This document shows, in pieces, positions 44,798 through 53,314 of a DNA stretch of 64,000 bases. A model generated the notes under the pieces. That model was not told the origin of the DNA and searched no databases. It saw only the letters and a program-made list of their open reading frames with translations. This DNA is from G965279355 sp965279355 (GTDB lineage: Bacteria; Pseudomonadota; Alphaproteobacteria; CACIAM-22H2). The position numbers and the translations under genes were made by a program. The DNA lies in the NCBI GenBank assembly GCA_965279355.1, contig OZ257155.1, positions 2,852,001 to 2,916,000 of the forward strand. The letters run 5' to 3'. Numbering within the stretch: position 1 is the first letter of the stretch; the number at the start of each line of letters is the position of its first letter.

Positions 44798-45781
44798 TCA
44801 GTCGGCCTTGAAGCCAGTCTCTTGGACGATCTGCGCCCAGCGGGCGATCTGAGTCTTGATATCGGCGGCAAGTGCGGGGCCAGAAGCGCCCGAAACCTCG
44901 AAGCCCTGCGCCTCAAGCTTGGCGCGAATTTCAGGGTCTGCATGGGCCGTCTTGGCCGCGGCAAGCAACCGCTGTTGTTCAGTTTCCGGCGTCGCCGCCC
45001 GCACCAAAAGGCCGAACCAGATTGTCGCGCTGAGATCCGCGTGACCCAGTTCCGCGAAGCTCGGAGTCTGCGGCAACGCGCGATAGCGGTTGGTGCCGGT
45101 GGTGGCGATTGCTGTCAGCTTGCCGTCCTTGATCGCCTCCAGCGAGCCCGCGACCTGGGTGAAGGCGATCTTCGCTTCGCCCGAGAGCAGCGCGCCCATC
45201 TGCGGCCCCGATCCCGGATAGGGGATATGGGTGAGGTCGAGCCCGAATTTTTTGTTGAACTGGTGGCCAAGAAACGCCGACGGCGTGCCGGGGCTGAACG
45301 AGGCATAGCCGAGCTTGCCGGGATTGGCCTTCACCCATGCGACCACCTGATCAAGCGTCCTGGCCGGGACGCTGGGGTGCACGACAAACACCAGCGGCGC
45401 TTCGATGCCCTTGATGATCGGCGTGAAGTCTTCCGTCTTCCACGGCAGGTTGCGGTAGACGCTGGGATTGATCTCCGTCATCGCCGCGGTCCCGACCCAC
45501 ACGGTTCGTCCGTCGGCCGGCTGTGCATTGACCTGCTGTGCGGCGAGATTGCCATTGGCGCCGGGCTTGTTCTCGATCACGATCGTCTGGCCGAGCGACC
45601 GGGTCATCGAGCCCATGATCTGACGGATGTAAATATCGATGGCGCCGCCGGGCGGTGTGCCGATCACGAACCGGATCGGCTGGGAAGACTGCGCAGCGGC
45701 GGGATGGTTGGGCAGGGCCGCGAACAGCCCGAGCGCAAGCGCGAGCAGTCTTCCGCCGGTGCGGATCGATCCGGTGAGCAT
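44798..45781 (-). CDS. Bug/TctC-family solute-binding protein
   Basis: A 327-residue protein with a signal peptide (LTGSIRTGGRLLALALGLFAALPNHPAAA), QPIRFVIGTPPGGAIDIYIRQIMG and VIENKPGANGNLAAQQVNAQPADG. It is the first Bug gene downstream of the small basic ORF and the LysR operator region, so it may be regulated by that LysR protein. Confidence 0.92.
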   Translation of the reverse strand: MLTGSIRTGGRLLALALGLFAALPNHPAAAQSSQPIRFVIGTPPGGAIDIYIRQIMGSMTRSLGQTIVIENKPGANGNLAAQQVNAQPADGRTVWVGTAAMTEINPSVYRNLPWKTEDFTPIIKGIEAPLVFVVHPSVPARTLDQVVAWVKANPGKLGYASFSPGTPSAFLGHQFNKKFGLDLTHIPYPGSGPQMGALLSGEAKIAFTQVAGSLEAIKDGKLTAIATTGTNRYRALPQTPSFAELGHADLSATIWFGLLVRAATPETEQQRLLAAAKTAHADPEIRAKLEAQGFEVSGASGPALAADIKTQIARWAQIVQETGFKAD

Positions 45782-45838
45782 GCTGTCCTCCCCTGTTCCC
45801 GCGCGCAGGATTGGCGCGGGCTTTCGTTCTTATTCAGC

Positions 45839-46030
45839 TCAGGCCCGCTTGGACCGCGACTTCGGCCCGGGCCCGCGCATGTAGTGTTTGTGCGGGCGAT
45901 AGGGCCGCTTGCGCCGGACCCGCTGCTCCAGCTTGCGCAGGGCCGCCGCCCAGCCGCGCGGCAGGAAGCGTAGAAGCGCCTCCGAAAGGGTCGGCTTCTT
46001 TGATGCAGTGCTTGATGTCATCGCCGTCAT
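45839..46030 (-). CDS. Small basic protein of unknown function
   Basis: A 63-residue basic protein, ATG at 46030 with GGAGG about 6 bases upstream, rich in Lys/Arg (VRRKRPYRPHKHYMRGPGPKSRSKRA). It opens toward the Bug gene on the same strand (57 bp gap) and diverges from the LysR gene. No family recognised. Confidence 0.55.
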   Translation of the reverse strand: MTAMTSSTASKKPTLSEALLRFLPRGWAAALRKLEQRVRRKRPYRPHKHYMRGPGPKSRSKRA

Positions 46031-46089
46031 TGTTCCTCCATTCCGCGCCTCCCGGGCGGCAAAGTAAAATGAGCAATTCTTTGGTTATC

Positions 46090-46105
46090 ATAGCCAGACG
46101 GTTAT
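46090..46105. promoter_or_regulatory. Possible PcaQ/LysR-type operator
   Basis: The divergent region between the small basic ORF and the LysR gene contains ATAGCC-N4-GGTTAT, an inverted half-site pair with one mismatch between arms. Published PcaQ sites from Sinorhizobium are described as ATAACC-N4-GGTTAA; this fits except at one base in the first arm and the last base. The LysR gene next to it looks PcaQ-like, which raises the odds. This is an untested motif match. Confidence 0.5.
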
Positions 46106-46187
46106 GGCAGGGTGATGGCAGGCCCTGATTTGGCGGCCAATTTTTGCCATCTTTCGCCCCCGATATGCCGAATCCAGTATCCGGACC

Positions 46188-47174
46188 ATGCTCGACATCC
46201 GCATCCGTTTCCGGCACCTCCGCTCCTTCCTGACCATTGCCCAGTTGAAGAGCGTGGGGCGGGCGGCGGCGGCCCTGTCGGTCACCCAGCCCGCCCTTTC
46301 CAAGACCCTGCGCGAGCTGGAACAGGCGCTGGATGTCCGCCTGTTCGAGCGCGGCGCCAAGGGCATGGAACTGACCAAGTTCGGCCGCCTGTTCCTGCAG
46401 CGCGCGGCGTCCAGCCTGACCGCGCTGCAGCAGGGCATCGACGAGGTGCGCGCCGCCAGCGGCATCGGTGCGCTGGATCTCGCCATCGGCGTCATGCCCA
46501 ACGTCGCGCCCAAGATCATGCCGCTCGCGGTCAAGCGCTTCCGCGACGCGCAGCCGAAAACCAGCGTGCACATCGTCGGCGGAAGCAACGCACGCCTGCT
46601 TGATCTCCTGCGCGTCGGCGAGCTCGACTGCGTCGTCGGCCGGCTGGGCCTGCCCGAAAGCATGCTCGATGTGACGTTCGAGCATCTCTATTCCGAAAGC
46701 CTCGTCGTCGTCGCGCGTCCCGGTCACAAGCTGGCCGGACGGGACAGCGTCAGCCCGAAGATGCTGGCCGCGTATCCGTGGATCGTGCCTGAGGCCGAAA
46801 CCATCATCGGCCATGAGGTGAACCGGTATCTGATCGGCCACGGCCTGCGCCCGAGTGCCGGCCATGTCGAGACGATCACCATCGATTTCGGGCGCGGCTA
46901 CACCCGCCAGACCGATGCGATCTGGTTCGTGCCGCGGGGTGCGGTGGAAACCGATCTCGAGGACGGCCTGCTGGCGGAACTGGCGATCGACACGCGCGAG
47001 CTCGAAGGCCCGGTCGGCATCACCACGCGCAGCGGCAGTGTTTTAAATCCGGCGGCGGCCGCGATGATCGATGTCGTGCGCGATGTCTGTCGCGAGATCC
47101 GCGGGCCGGCGAGCGAGCCTAAACCGCTTTCGCGAAAAACCGCCGCTCGGCCTCATCGAGGCTCTGGGCACTGA
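46188..47174 (+). CDS. LysR-family transcriptional regulator, PcaQ/GbpR-like
   Basis: A 328-residue regulator. The N-terminal winged helix (IRFRHLRSFLTIAQLKSVGRAAAALSVTQPALSKTLRELEQ, residues 4-44) resembles PcaQ/GbpR more than generic LysR proteins, followed by the LysR substrate domain (GALDLAIGVMPNVAPKIMPLAVKRF). It diverges from the small basic ORF and Bug genes and probably controls them. Its 3' end overlaps the end of the DUF2628 gene (47119-47496) on the opposite strand by 56 bp. Confidence 0.9.
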   Translation: MLDIRIRFRHLRSFLTIAQLKSVGRAAAALSVTQPALSKTLRELEQALDVRLFERGAKGMELTKFGRLFLQRAASSLTALQQGIDEVRAASGIGALDLAIGVMPNVAPKIMPLAVKRFRDAQPKTSVHIVGGSNARLLDLLRVGELDCVVGRLGLPESMLDVTFEHLYSESLVVVARPGHKLAGRDSVSPKMLAAYPWIVPEAETIIGHEVNRYLIGHGLRPSAGHVETITIDFGRGYTRQTDAIWFVPRGAVETDLEDGLLAELAIDTRELEGPVGITTRSGSVLNPAAAAMIDVVRDVCREIRGPASEPKPLSRKTAARPHRGSGH

Positions 47175-47496
47175 CCACGCCCGCTTCAACGTAACCCTGT
47201 TTCTCGAGCTTGCGGCGGCGCCAGTCATTGGCTTCCCAGCCGATCAGCGCCGCAAGACCCAGACCCAGCGCCATTTCCGTGACCTCATCGAGGCCGAGAA
47301 ACACATCGGCCAGCGCCATCGCCGCCGACACGCCCAGCAGCAGCACCGCCGCCAACCACAACCGGTGCGCCACCGCCCAGAACACCGAAAAGATCGCGGC
47401 ACCCCAGGTGAAGCCTTCGCGGATGAAGACGGCGTCGCGGTCGGGTGTGAGCGACCATTGCTTCACATGGACGGTGTAGAGGCGGGTGCGGGGCAT
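47119..47496 (-). CDS. DUF2628 membrane protein
   Basis: A 125-residue protein with the DUF2628 pattern: a soluble N-terminus ending DRDAVFIREGFTWGAAIFSVFWAVAHRLW and two to three membrane helices (LAAVLLLGVSAAMALADVFLGL). In many Rhizobiales this gene sits between hisB and hisH. Here it follows hisB but is separated from hisH by an accessory block. Function unknown. Confidence 0.82.
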   Translation of the reverse strand: MPRTRLYTVHVKQWSLTPDRDAVFIREGFTWGAAIFSVFWAVAHRLWLAAVLLLGVSAAMALADVFLGLDEVTEMALGLGLAALIGWEANDWRRRKLEKQGYVEAGVVSAQSLDEAERRFFAKAV

Positions 47497-47540
47497 GGGT
47501 TGATCTTACTGAATGTCGGGCGCGAGCGCGCTGATTCTCA

Positions 47541-47668
47541 CGAACCCCTCACCCGCTCGCTTTGCTCGCGACCTCTCCCTCAAGGGGAGAGGTAAATCTC
47601 CGGAACCGTCTCCCCTTGAGGGAGAGGGAGGGACCCGTTGCGAAGCAACGGGAGGGTGAGGGGTTCTT
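47541..47668. repeat. Palindromic intergenic repeat, family C, copy 2
   Basis: About 128 bases between DUF2628 and hisB. Opening CCCCTCACCCGCTCGCTTTG and closing GGAGGGTGAGGGG are complementary, with two inner hairpins (CTCCCTCAAGGGGAG and CCCGTTGCGAAGCAACGGG). The opening 50 bases match copy 1 at 43676. Confidence 0.8.
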
Positions 47669-47690
47669 GAGAAAGAGCCCGCAGGTCGAC

Positions 47691-48425
47691 TTAAGCGTCC
47701 ATCGATCCCGACAGCGTGCCCTTGGTCGACGGCACCGCGCCGTCCTTCCTGGGGTCGATCGCCACCGCCATGCGCAGGGCGCGCGCGGTCGCCTTGAAGC
47801 AGGATTCCACGATGTGGTGGTTGTTCTCGCCGTAGAGATTCTCGACATGCAGCGTCAGGCCGGCCGCCTGCGCAAAGGCCTGGAACCATTCCTTGAACAG
47901 TTCGGTGTCCATCTCGCCCAGCTTCGGCTTGGTGAAGTTCACCTTCCAGATGAGATAGGGCCGGTTCGAGCAGTCGAGCGCGACGCGGGTCAGCGTCTCG
48001 TCCATCGGCACCGTGGACTCACCAAAGCGCTGGATGCCGGCGCGATCGCCCAGCGCCTTCGCGACCGCCTCGCCGATGGCGATGCCGCTGTCCTCGGTCG
48101 TGTGGTGATAGTCGATATGCAGGTCGCCCTTGGCGACGACGCGCAGGTCGATCAGCGAATGCCGCGAGAGTTGCTCCAGCATGTGATCGAGGAAGCCGAT
48201 GCCGGTATTCACCTCGTAGCGGCCGGTGCCGTCGAGATTCACCTCGGCGGCAATCGACGTCTCCTTGGTGCGCCTTGCCACATGCGCGGTGCGCGCCGGC
48301 GCGAAGATGACGGGGCCGGTGGCGATGGTAGCGACGACAGCGTTCGCCCGGGTGCCCCGGGTCGTGGACGAGGGACGGCGGAGTGCCTTGCCGGCGGGCT
48401 TTTTGGGGACGGGTTTGCGGGACAT
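47691..48425 (-). CDS. hisB: Imidazoleglycerol-phosphate dehydratase with extended N-terminus
   Basis: A 244-residue protein; the dehydratase domain runs from about residue 48 to the end with the metal motifs GIGFLDHMLEQLSRHS, DYHHTTEDSGIAIGEA and ENNHHIVESCFKATARALR. Normal HisB is about 195 residues, so the first 47 residues (lysine/proline rich, KPVPKKPAGKALRR) are extra. A GTG at 48281 (MARRTKETSI) would give a normal length, so the extension may be a mis-called start. It catalyses the IGP to imidazole acetol-phosphate step. It diverges from the hybrid kinase. Confidence 0.93.
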   Translation of the reverse strand: MSRKPVPKKPAGKALRRPSSTTRGTRANAVVATIATGPVIFAPARTAHVARRTKETSIAAEVNLDGTGRYEVNTGIGFLDHMLEQLSRHSLIDLRVVAKGDLHIDYHHTTEDSGIAIGEAVAKALGDRAGIQRFGESTVPMDETLTRVALDCSNRPYLIWKVNFTKPKLGEMDTELFKEWFQAFAQAAGLTLHVENLYGENNHHIVESCFKATARALRMAVAIDPRKDGAVPSTKGTLSGSMDA

Positions 48426-48607
48426 GGGAGCCTGCTAAGTCAGCGGGATTACGGGCGTTTTAGCAGACTCGCAGCCTCCCCGCCAGCCGGGTGCCCCGAA
48501 CGACCCCCCGGGAAGGCCATCTTTCCTTAAGGTTATCTACCTAATGTTCGCCCCCTGACAGACTGACTAAAGTCTGCTCAGCGCCCTGCCGGACCCCGCC
48601 CGACGCC

Positions 48608-50845
48608 ATGACCATTCGCTCCTCCTTCTCCGACCGCGTGTCGCAGCCGATCGCCTCGTTCATGCAGCTCCGGTCGAGCCGGGTGGCGATGATCGCCGCC
48701 ATCGTGGCGAGCGTGGTCATTCTCGGCGCCACCACCGCCGATCTCTACAGCCGCTACCAGTCGATCCTCGTCGACAGCGAGTTGCGCGTGCGCGGCTACA
48801 ACAACATGCTGGCCGAGCAGGTGTCGCGCAGCTTCGAGGCCATCGACCGCATCCTGATGGCCGCTGCCGATGCGCATGACGATTTCCATGCCACCGGCCC
48901 GAACGCACAACCCCTGCCGCCGCACGAAACACTCCGCTCAATTCTGCACGGCACGCCACTGCTGCTGGGCATGTCGTGGGTCGATGCCGATGGCAACCGC
49001 ACCCACGGCTCGCCCGGGCCGAATCTGCCGGCACTGAATGTCGGGATGCAGGAACAGTTTACGGTCCATCGCGACTCACCGCTGACTGGACTCTTCCTCA
49101 GCCATCCGTTCCGCTCAATCATCGACAACCGATGGCTGGTCGCCGTGTCACGTCGCCTCAATCAGCCGAACGGCGCGTTCGCGGGAGTCGTCCAGGCAAC
49201 GCTCGACATCAACTATCTGGATCGCACCTATGGCCAGATGAGTACGGGCGACGGGATGACCATCGGTCTCTACCGCGATGACGGGACAATCCTGATCCGC
49301 ACGCCCGAGACCTTCAAGTTTATCGGCCAGTCGGTCGCGGGCGGCCCCCAGTTCAACACGATTTTCCGGGGCGAGGGTCAGGGCGTAATCCGCGGCGTCA
49401 ATGTGCGCGATGGCCCCCAGGGACCGGAGCGTCTGGTTTCATTCCGCGCCATTCCCGATCTGCCGCTGGTCGTGGTCGTCAGTATCCGCCTCGACGAGGC
49501 GTTGAAACGCTGGCAGACCAGCCTCAACGTCATGGCGCCGCTGGCGGTCCTGCTGTCGCTGCTGGTACTTGGCGGCGGTTTCCTGTTTGCCCGCCAGCTG
49601 GCCCATAACGAGCGCCAGAGACTCAGCCTGCTGGAAGCGACCGAGCGCGCCGAGGCGGCGCATGCGCGGGCGGTCCGCGCCAGCCAGGCGAAATCGACCT
49701 TCCTCGCCAGCATGAGTCATGAGCTGCGCACGCCGCTGAACGCCGTGATTGGCTACGGCCAGATTCTGCAGCTCGACCAGACCGCTTCCAAGGCGCAGCA
49801 CGATTACGCCGAAACGATCCTCAAGGGCGGCTATCACCTGTTGGATGTCATCAACCAGGTCCTCGATATGGCGGGTATCGAATCCGGCAAGCTGAAGGTG
49901 ACCCTGGAGCCGATCGTCCCCGCCAAAAAGCTGTCGTCCATCCACCAGACACTGGCGCCGATCGCCGAGCGCAAGAACATCACAATCGACGTCGTGATCG
50001 GACCCGCCGTGCCGCCGGTGCTGGGGGATCTGATGCGGCTGCGTCAGGTTCTGCTGAACCTTGCGGGCAACGCGATCAAATACAACCGCAAAGGCGGCTG
50101 GGTTCGCATGACGGCGGAAAAGACAGCCTATCCGGGTGACGGGGCCGGCCGCGTCCGCTTCACAGTGCAAGACAACGGACCCGGCATCGCGGCCGAGCGG
50201 CAGGCGGAAATCTTCCAGCCCTTTTCCCGGCTCGGCGCCGAGTTCACCGCGGTCGAGGGCACGGGCCTCGGCCTCGCGATCTCCAAGCAGCTTGTCGAGG
50301 CCATGGACGGCACCATCGGCTTCGAAAGCACGCCTGATACCGGTACGACCTTCTGGTTCGAACTGCCGGTGGCGCAACAGACGGTCAATACCGAAACAGC
50401 CCCGCAGGCGGCGCCAGCCGACCCGACGGCACCTGTCGCCACGCGCTCGATCCTTTATGTCGAGGACGTGCCGGAGAATCTCCGCCTGCTGACGTTGCTC
50501 TGCGCGACGCGGCCCGGCCTTACGGTCCTGCCCGCGACCCTGCCGGAAGAAGGCCTGTATCTGGCCGCCGCGCACCGGCCCGACATCATCATCCTCGATC
50601 TGAACCTGCCGGGGATGAGCGGCTATGAAATGCTGGAGCGCCTGAAGGCGATGCCGGAAACGAAGGACATTCCGATCATGGCCCTGACCGCCTCCGCCAT
50701 GCCCGAAGACGCCAAGCGCGGCCTTGCCGCCGGCTTCTTCCGCTACCTGACCAAACCGATCAACGCGAAAACGCTGTTCCTGGCAATCGATGATGCGCTG
50801 GCGGAGAAGGCGACTGGCGGGAAGAGGGCGGGCGCGGCTGCGTAA
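48608..50845 (+). CDS. Membrane hybrid histidine kinase with PDC sensor, copy A
   Basis: A 745-residue hybrid kinase. Order: TM1 (about 25-45), periplasmic PDC/dCache-like sensor (about 60-300; EQFTVHRDSPLTG, VGTL.. and LDINYLDRTYGQM), TM2 (about 310-332), HisKA with H371 in FLASMSHELRTPLNAV, HATPase_c (about 475-590, GTGLGLAISKQLVEAM), and a receiver with D664 in IIILDLNLPGMSGYEML. It is paralogous to 56796-59042 over its whole length. No dedicated response regulator is adjacent. The receiver tail is duplicated downstream at 52134-52397. Confidence 0.93.
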   Translation: MTIRSSFSDRVSQPIASFMQLRSSRVAMIAAIVASVVILGATTADLYSRYQSILVDSELRVRGYNNMLAEQVSRSFEAIDRILMAAADAHDDFHATGPNAQPLPPHETLRSILHGTPLLLGMSWVDADGNRTHGSPGPNLPALNVGMQEQFTVHRDSPLTGLFLSHPFRSIIDNRWLVAVSRRLNQPNGAFAGVVQATLDINYLDRTYGQMSTGDGMTIGLYRDDGTILIRTPETFKFIGQSVAGGPQFNTIFRGEGQGVIRGVNVRDGPQGPERLVSFRAIPDLPLVVVVSIRLDEALKRWQTSLNVMAPLAVLLSLLVLGGGFLFARQLAHNERQRLSLLEATERAEAAHARAVRASQAKSTFLASMSHELRTPLNAVIGYGQILQLDQTASKAQHDYAETILKGGYHLLDVINQVLDMAGIESGKLKVTLEPIVPAKKLSSIHQTLAPIAERKNITIDVVIGPAVPPVLGDLMRLRQVLLNLAGNAIKYNRKGGWVRMTAEKTAYPGDGAGRVRFTVQDNGPGIAAERQAEIFQPFSRLGAEFTAVEGTGLGLAISKQLVEAMDGTIGFESTPDTGTTFWFELPVAQQTVNTETAPQAAPADPTAPVATRSILYVEDVPENLRLLTLLCATRPGLTVLPATLPEEGLYLAAAHRPDIIILDLNLPGMSGYEMLERLKAMPETKDIPIMALTASAMPEDAKRGLAAGFFRYLTKPINAKTLFLAIDDALAEKATGGKRAGAAA

Positions 50846-50985
50846 CCACGGCGTCGCGAATGCGAAGACAGGTCGCGATCGAAAAGAGCCGTAGGGCTCG
50901 ATCCGATACATGGCGCTGCCGTATTAGGCAGCCATAAATTTGCTTGATGATCGGGAACCGCCGCTCACGCAGTCTCCCTGCGATC

Positions 50986-52092
50986 ATGCGTTCCAACAAT
51001 CTAGATACTCTGCGTTTTCTTGGCGCATTCGCTGTCCTCTGGGGACACACCTTCCTGCTAGATAACGCGAGCCAGCCAAAAGATCCGCTGGCGGCATGGA
51101 GCCAGGGCCAGACGGCAATGGGCACAATGGCTGTCGCGACATTCTTCATCATCAGCGGCTATCTCGTCACGCGGAGCTTCGAGCACAGCATCAGCGCGTG
51201 GCGCTTTGTCAAGGCGCGGGCATTGCGTCTGATGCCGCCGCTAGTGGCTGCCGTGTTTCTGGCCGTCTTCGTCGTGGGACCACTGGTCGCCACCCAGCCG
51301 GCGGGGACCTACTTCACATCATTCGACGTGTGGAAATACATTGCGGTCAACCTGTCGCTGCTCGGATTTTATGACCGGCTGCCCGGCGTCTTCACGGGCA
51401 ATCCGCTTCCATCCATCAACGGGTCCATGTGGACGTTGCAACTGGAAGCGCAATGCTATGGAATGATTTTCCTCTTAGGCATCGTCGGTCTGCTGAGCCG
51501 CTACGTCACCGCTGCCTTGTTTACGGTCGGCCTGGTGTGGCTGGCGCTGGACGGGCCCTATCACAACGACAATTTCAGCGACTGGAACCACCGTGTTAAT
51601 CTGACGACGAATTTCCTTGCGGGGGCAGTCGCTTACCACTGGCGCCTGCAGCTAAAGGCGCCGGGCCTCATCGTTGTCGCTCTCGCGACGGTGTTAAGCT
51701 TTCGCTTCGGCGGATTCTGGATCGCCTGCCCGACCGTCTTCGCGCTATTGGTCCTGTGGATCGGCTTCGCGGCGCCCCGGCTTCCTAATCTCGCGACCTA
51801 CGGAGACCTGTCATACGGAGTCTATATCTACTCCTTCCCCATGACGCAGATGCTAGTGCACTACCGGCCAACGATGTTCTGGTATGAACTCGGGATGCTA
51901 GCGAGCGCGATGACCCTGATTCTGGCATTCGTCTCCTGGCACACGATCGAGAAATTCGCGCTGTCCTTCAAAGACACCCCCATGATGCCGATGTGGCTGC
52001 GGCCTCACCTGTGGTCGTTTGACGTTCGTCGTGCAGGGCTTGAAGCTGTCCCAATTCCCTCTATGGAAAAGAGAGCGACGGTTCCGCGCTGA
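50986..52092 (+). CDS. Acyltransferase 3 family membrane protein
   Basis: About 368 residues with the OafA/NolL acyltransferase-3 fold: NNLDTLRFLGAFAVLWGHTFLLDN (catalytic His), helices to the end, and NGSMWTLQLEAQCYGMIFLLG and DLSYGVYIYSFPMTQ. These enzymes acylate surface sugars or lipids. ATG at 50986 fits the family start; another ATG lies at 50947. It is more AT-rich at its 5' edge than neighbours, and is bracketed by two copies of a kinase receiver tail, so it is likely an insertion. Confidence 0.9.
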   Translation: MRSNNLDTLRFLGAFAVLWGHTFLLDNASQPKDPLAAWSQGQTAMGTMAVATFFIISGYLVTRSFEHSISAWRFVKARALRLMPPLVAAVFLAVFVVGPLVATQPAGTYFTSFDVWKYIAVNLSLLGFYDRLPGVFTGNPLPSINGSMWTLQLEAQCYGMIFLLGIVGLLSRYVTAALFTVGLVWLALDGPYHNDNFSDWNHRVNLTTNFLAGAVAYHWRLQLKAPGLIVVALATVLSFRFGGFWIACPTVFALLVLWIGFAAPRLPNLATYGDLSYGVYIYSFPMTQMLVHYRPTMFWYELGMLASAMTLILAFVSWHTIEKFALSFKDTPMMPMWLRPHLWSFDVRRAGLEAVPIPSMEKRATVPR

Positions 52093-52133
52093 GCAGGCAG
52101 GATCAATCTTATCGTCGAGTAGGTGCCTGCCGT

Positions 52134-52397
52134 CCCGACATCATCATCCTCGATCTGAACCTGCCGGGGATGAGCGGCTATGAAATGCTGGAGCGCCTGA
52201 AGGCGATGCCGGAGACGAAGGACATTCCGATCATGGCCCTGACCGCCTCCGCCATGCCCGAAGACGCCAGGCGCGGCCTCGAGGCCGGCTTCTTCCGCTA
52301 TCTGACCAAACCGATCAACGCGAAAACGCTGTTCCTGGCAATCGACGATGCGTTGGCGGAACGCGGAAATGGCACGCCGGTAGGGGCGGCGGCGTAG
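52134..52397 (+). pseudogene. Duplicated C-terminal receiver fragment of the hybrid kinase
   Basis: From the CCC at 52134 the sequence reads PDIIILDLNLPGMSGYEMLE and onward to AAA-stop, about 95% identical at the nucleotide level to 50579-50845 of the upstream kinase, including the phosphoacceptor Asp. The rest of the kinase is absent and the only ATG (52170) lies after that Asp, so a working start is lacking. It is a truncated duplicate, with the acyltransferase gene between the two copies. Confidence 0.9.
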
Positions 52398-52399
52398 CC

Positions 52400-53314
52400 C
52401 TACCGCCTGAACGGCAGCACCATCACCCGCCAGAACGCGTTCGAATCCGGATACTGCTCCGGCGCCGCGACGCCGAGGTTTTCCGGCGCCGAGCCGGGGC
52501 GGTAATGATGCGTGCCGAACAGCACGTCGAACAGCGCCAGAGTCACCGCGTAATTCTTTCCTTCCGCGGGATCGGCGCTGTGGTGATAGCGATGCAGCTC
52601 GGTGCCGGTAAGCAGATAATTGAACCAGCCGGCGCGCAGATCGACGTTGAGATGGCTGACCAGCCCCTGGACGTTGTTGATCACGTTGAACAGCAGCGCC
52701 GTTTCCGCCGTCACGCCAAGGAACCACAGCGGCAGCAGCATCGCGAAGCCGCGCGCCACCAGGGCGTTCAGCGGATGCCCGGCCGCATGCATGAAAACAT
52801 AGACACGGTCGGGCAGATGATGCGCGGCATGAACCCGCCACAGGAATCGGCCGACGGGGCCCTTCATCTCGTGCATTGCCCGATGCGCCCAGTACTGGAT
52901 GGTTTCGGAAACAAGCAGCGCCAGCGGCACTGCCTGCCACAGCGGCAGATCGGCGAGCGGACCGGACGCATCCCGGCCGATTTCGATGGCGGCAAGGCCG
53001 AACAGCGCGTTGATGCCGGCGATGGTGATCCCGCCGCCCGCCAGATATTTCAGGTCGCGCAGGAACGAACGGAATGTCATGCGCCAGCGCTGCTTCAGCG
53101 GGTACAGGAATTCGAGCGTCACCAGCGTGACGATGGTCACGGCCAGGATGCCCGAATAGGTGAGGTTGTAACTCCATCCCGAGGCGATGGCGTGCAGCGC
53201 CACGCCCAGGGCGCCGAGCAGCAGGATAGGCCAGGTGAACCATTGCACCGGGAATGGAACGGTCGCGGCCCGCGGTTCCGCCGGGCTTTCGAGTGCGAGG
53301 GTCGTGCCGGTCAT
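52400..53314 (-). CDS. Fatty acid hydroxylase/sterol desaturase family protein
   Basis: A 304-residue integral membrane di-iron enzyme. The His clusters are present: HRAMHE, VHAAHHLPD, HAAGH and ELHRYHHSADPAEGKN, matching HX3H/HX2HH patterns of the family. ATG at 53314 is chosen: GAGGAG lies 8 bases upstream and its ATGA overlaps the TGA of the TetR gene by 4 bases. Together with that regulator it forms a two-gene operon with a shared operator. Substrate (fatty acid, sterol or carotenoid) is unknown. Confidence 0.9.
   Translation of the reverse strand: MTGTTLALESPAEPRAATVPFPVQWFTWPILLLGALGVALHAIASGWSYNLTYSGILAVTIVTLVTLEFLYPLKQRWRMTFRSFLRDLKYLAGGGITIAGINALFGLAAIEIGRDASGPLADLPLWQAVPLALLVSETIQYWAHRAMHEMKGPVGRFLWRVHAAHHLPDRVYVFMHAAGHPLNALVARGFAMLLPLWFLGVTAETALLFNVINNVQGLVSHLNVDLRAGWFNYLLTGTELHRYHHSADPAEGKNYAVTLALFDVLFGTHHYRPGSAPENLGVAAPEQYPDSNAFWRVMVLPFRR

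Noticed and set aside
50850..52140. Transposase or insertion sequence carrying the acyltransferase
   Set aside because: No transposase frame and no terminal inverted repeats or target duplication were seen; only the kinase-tail duplication is supported.
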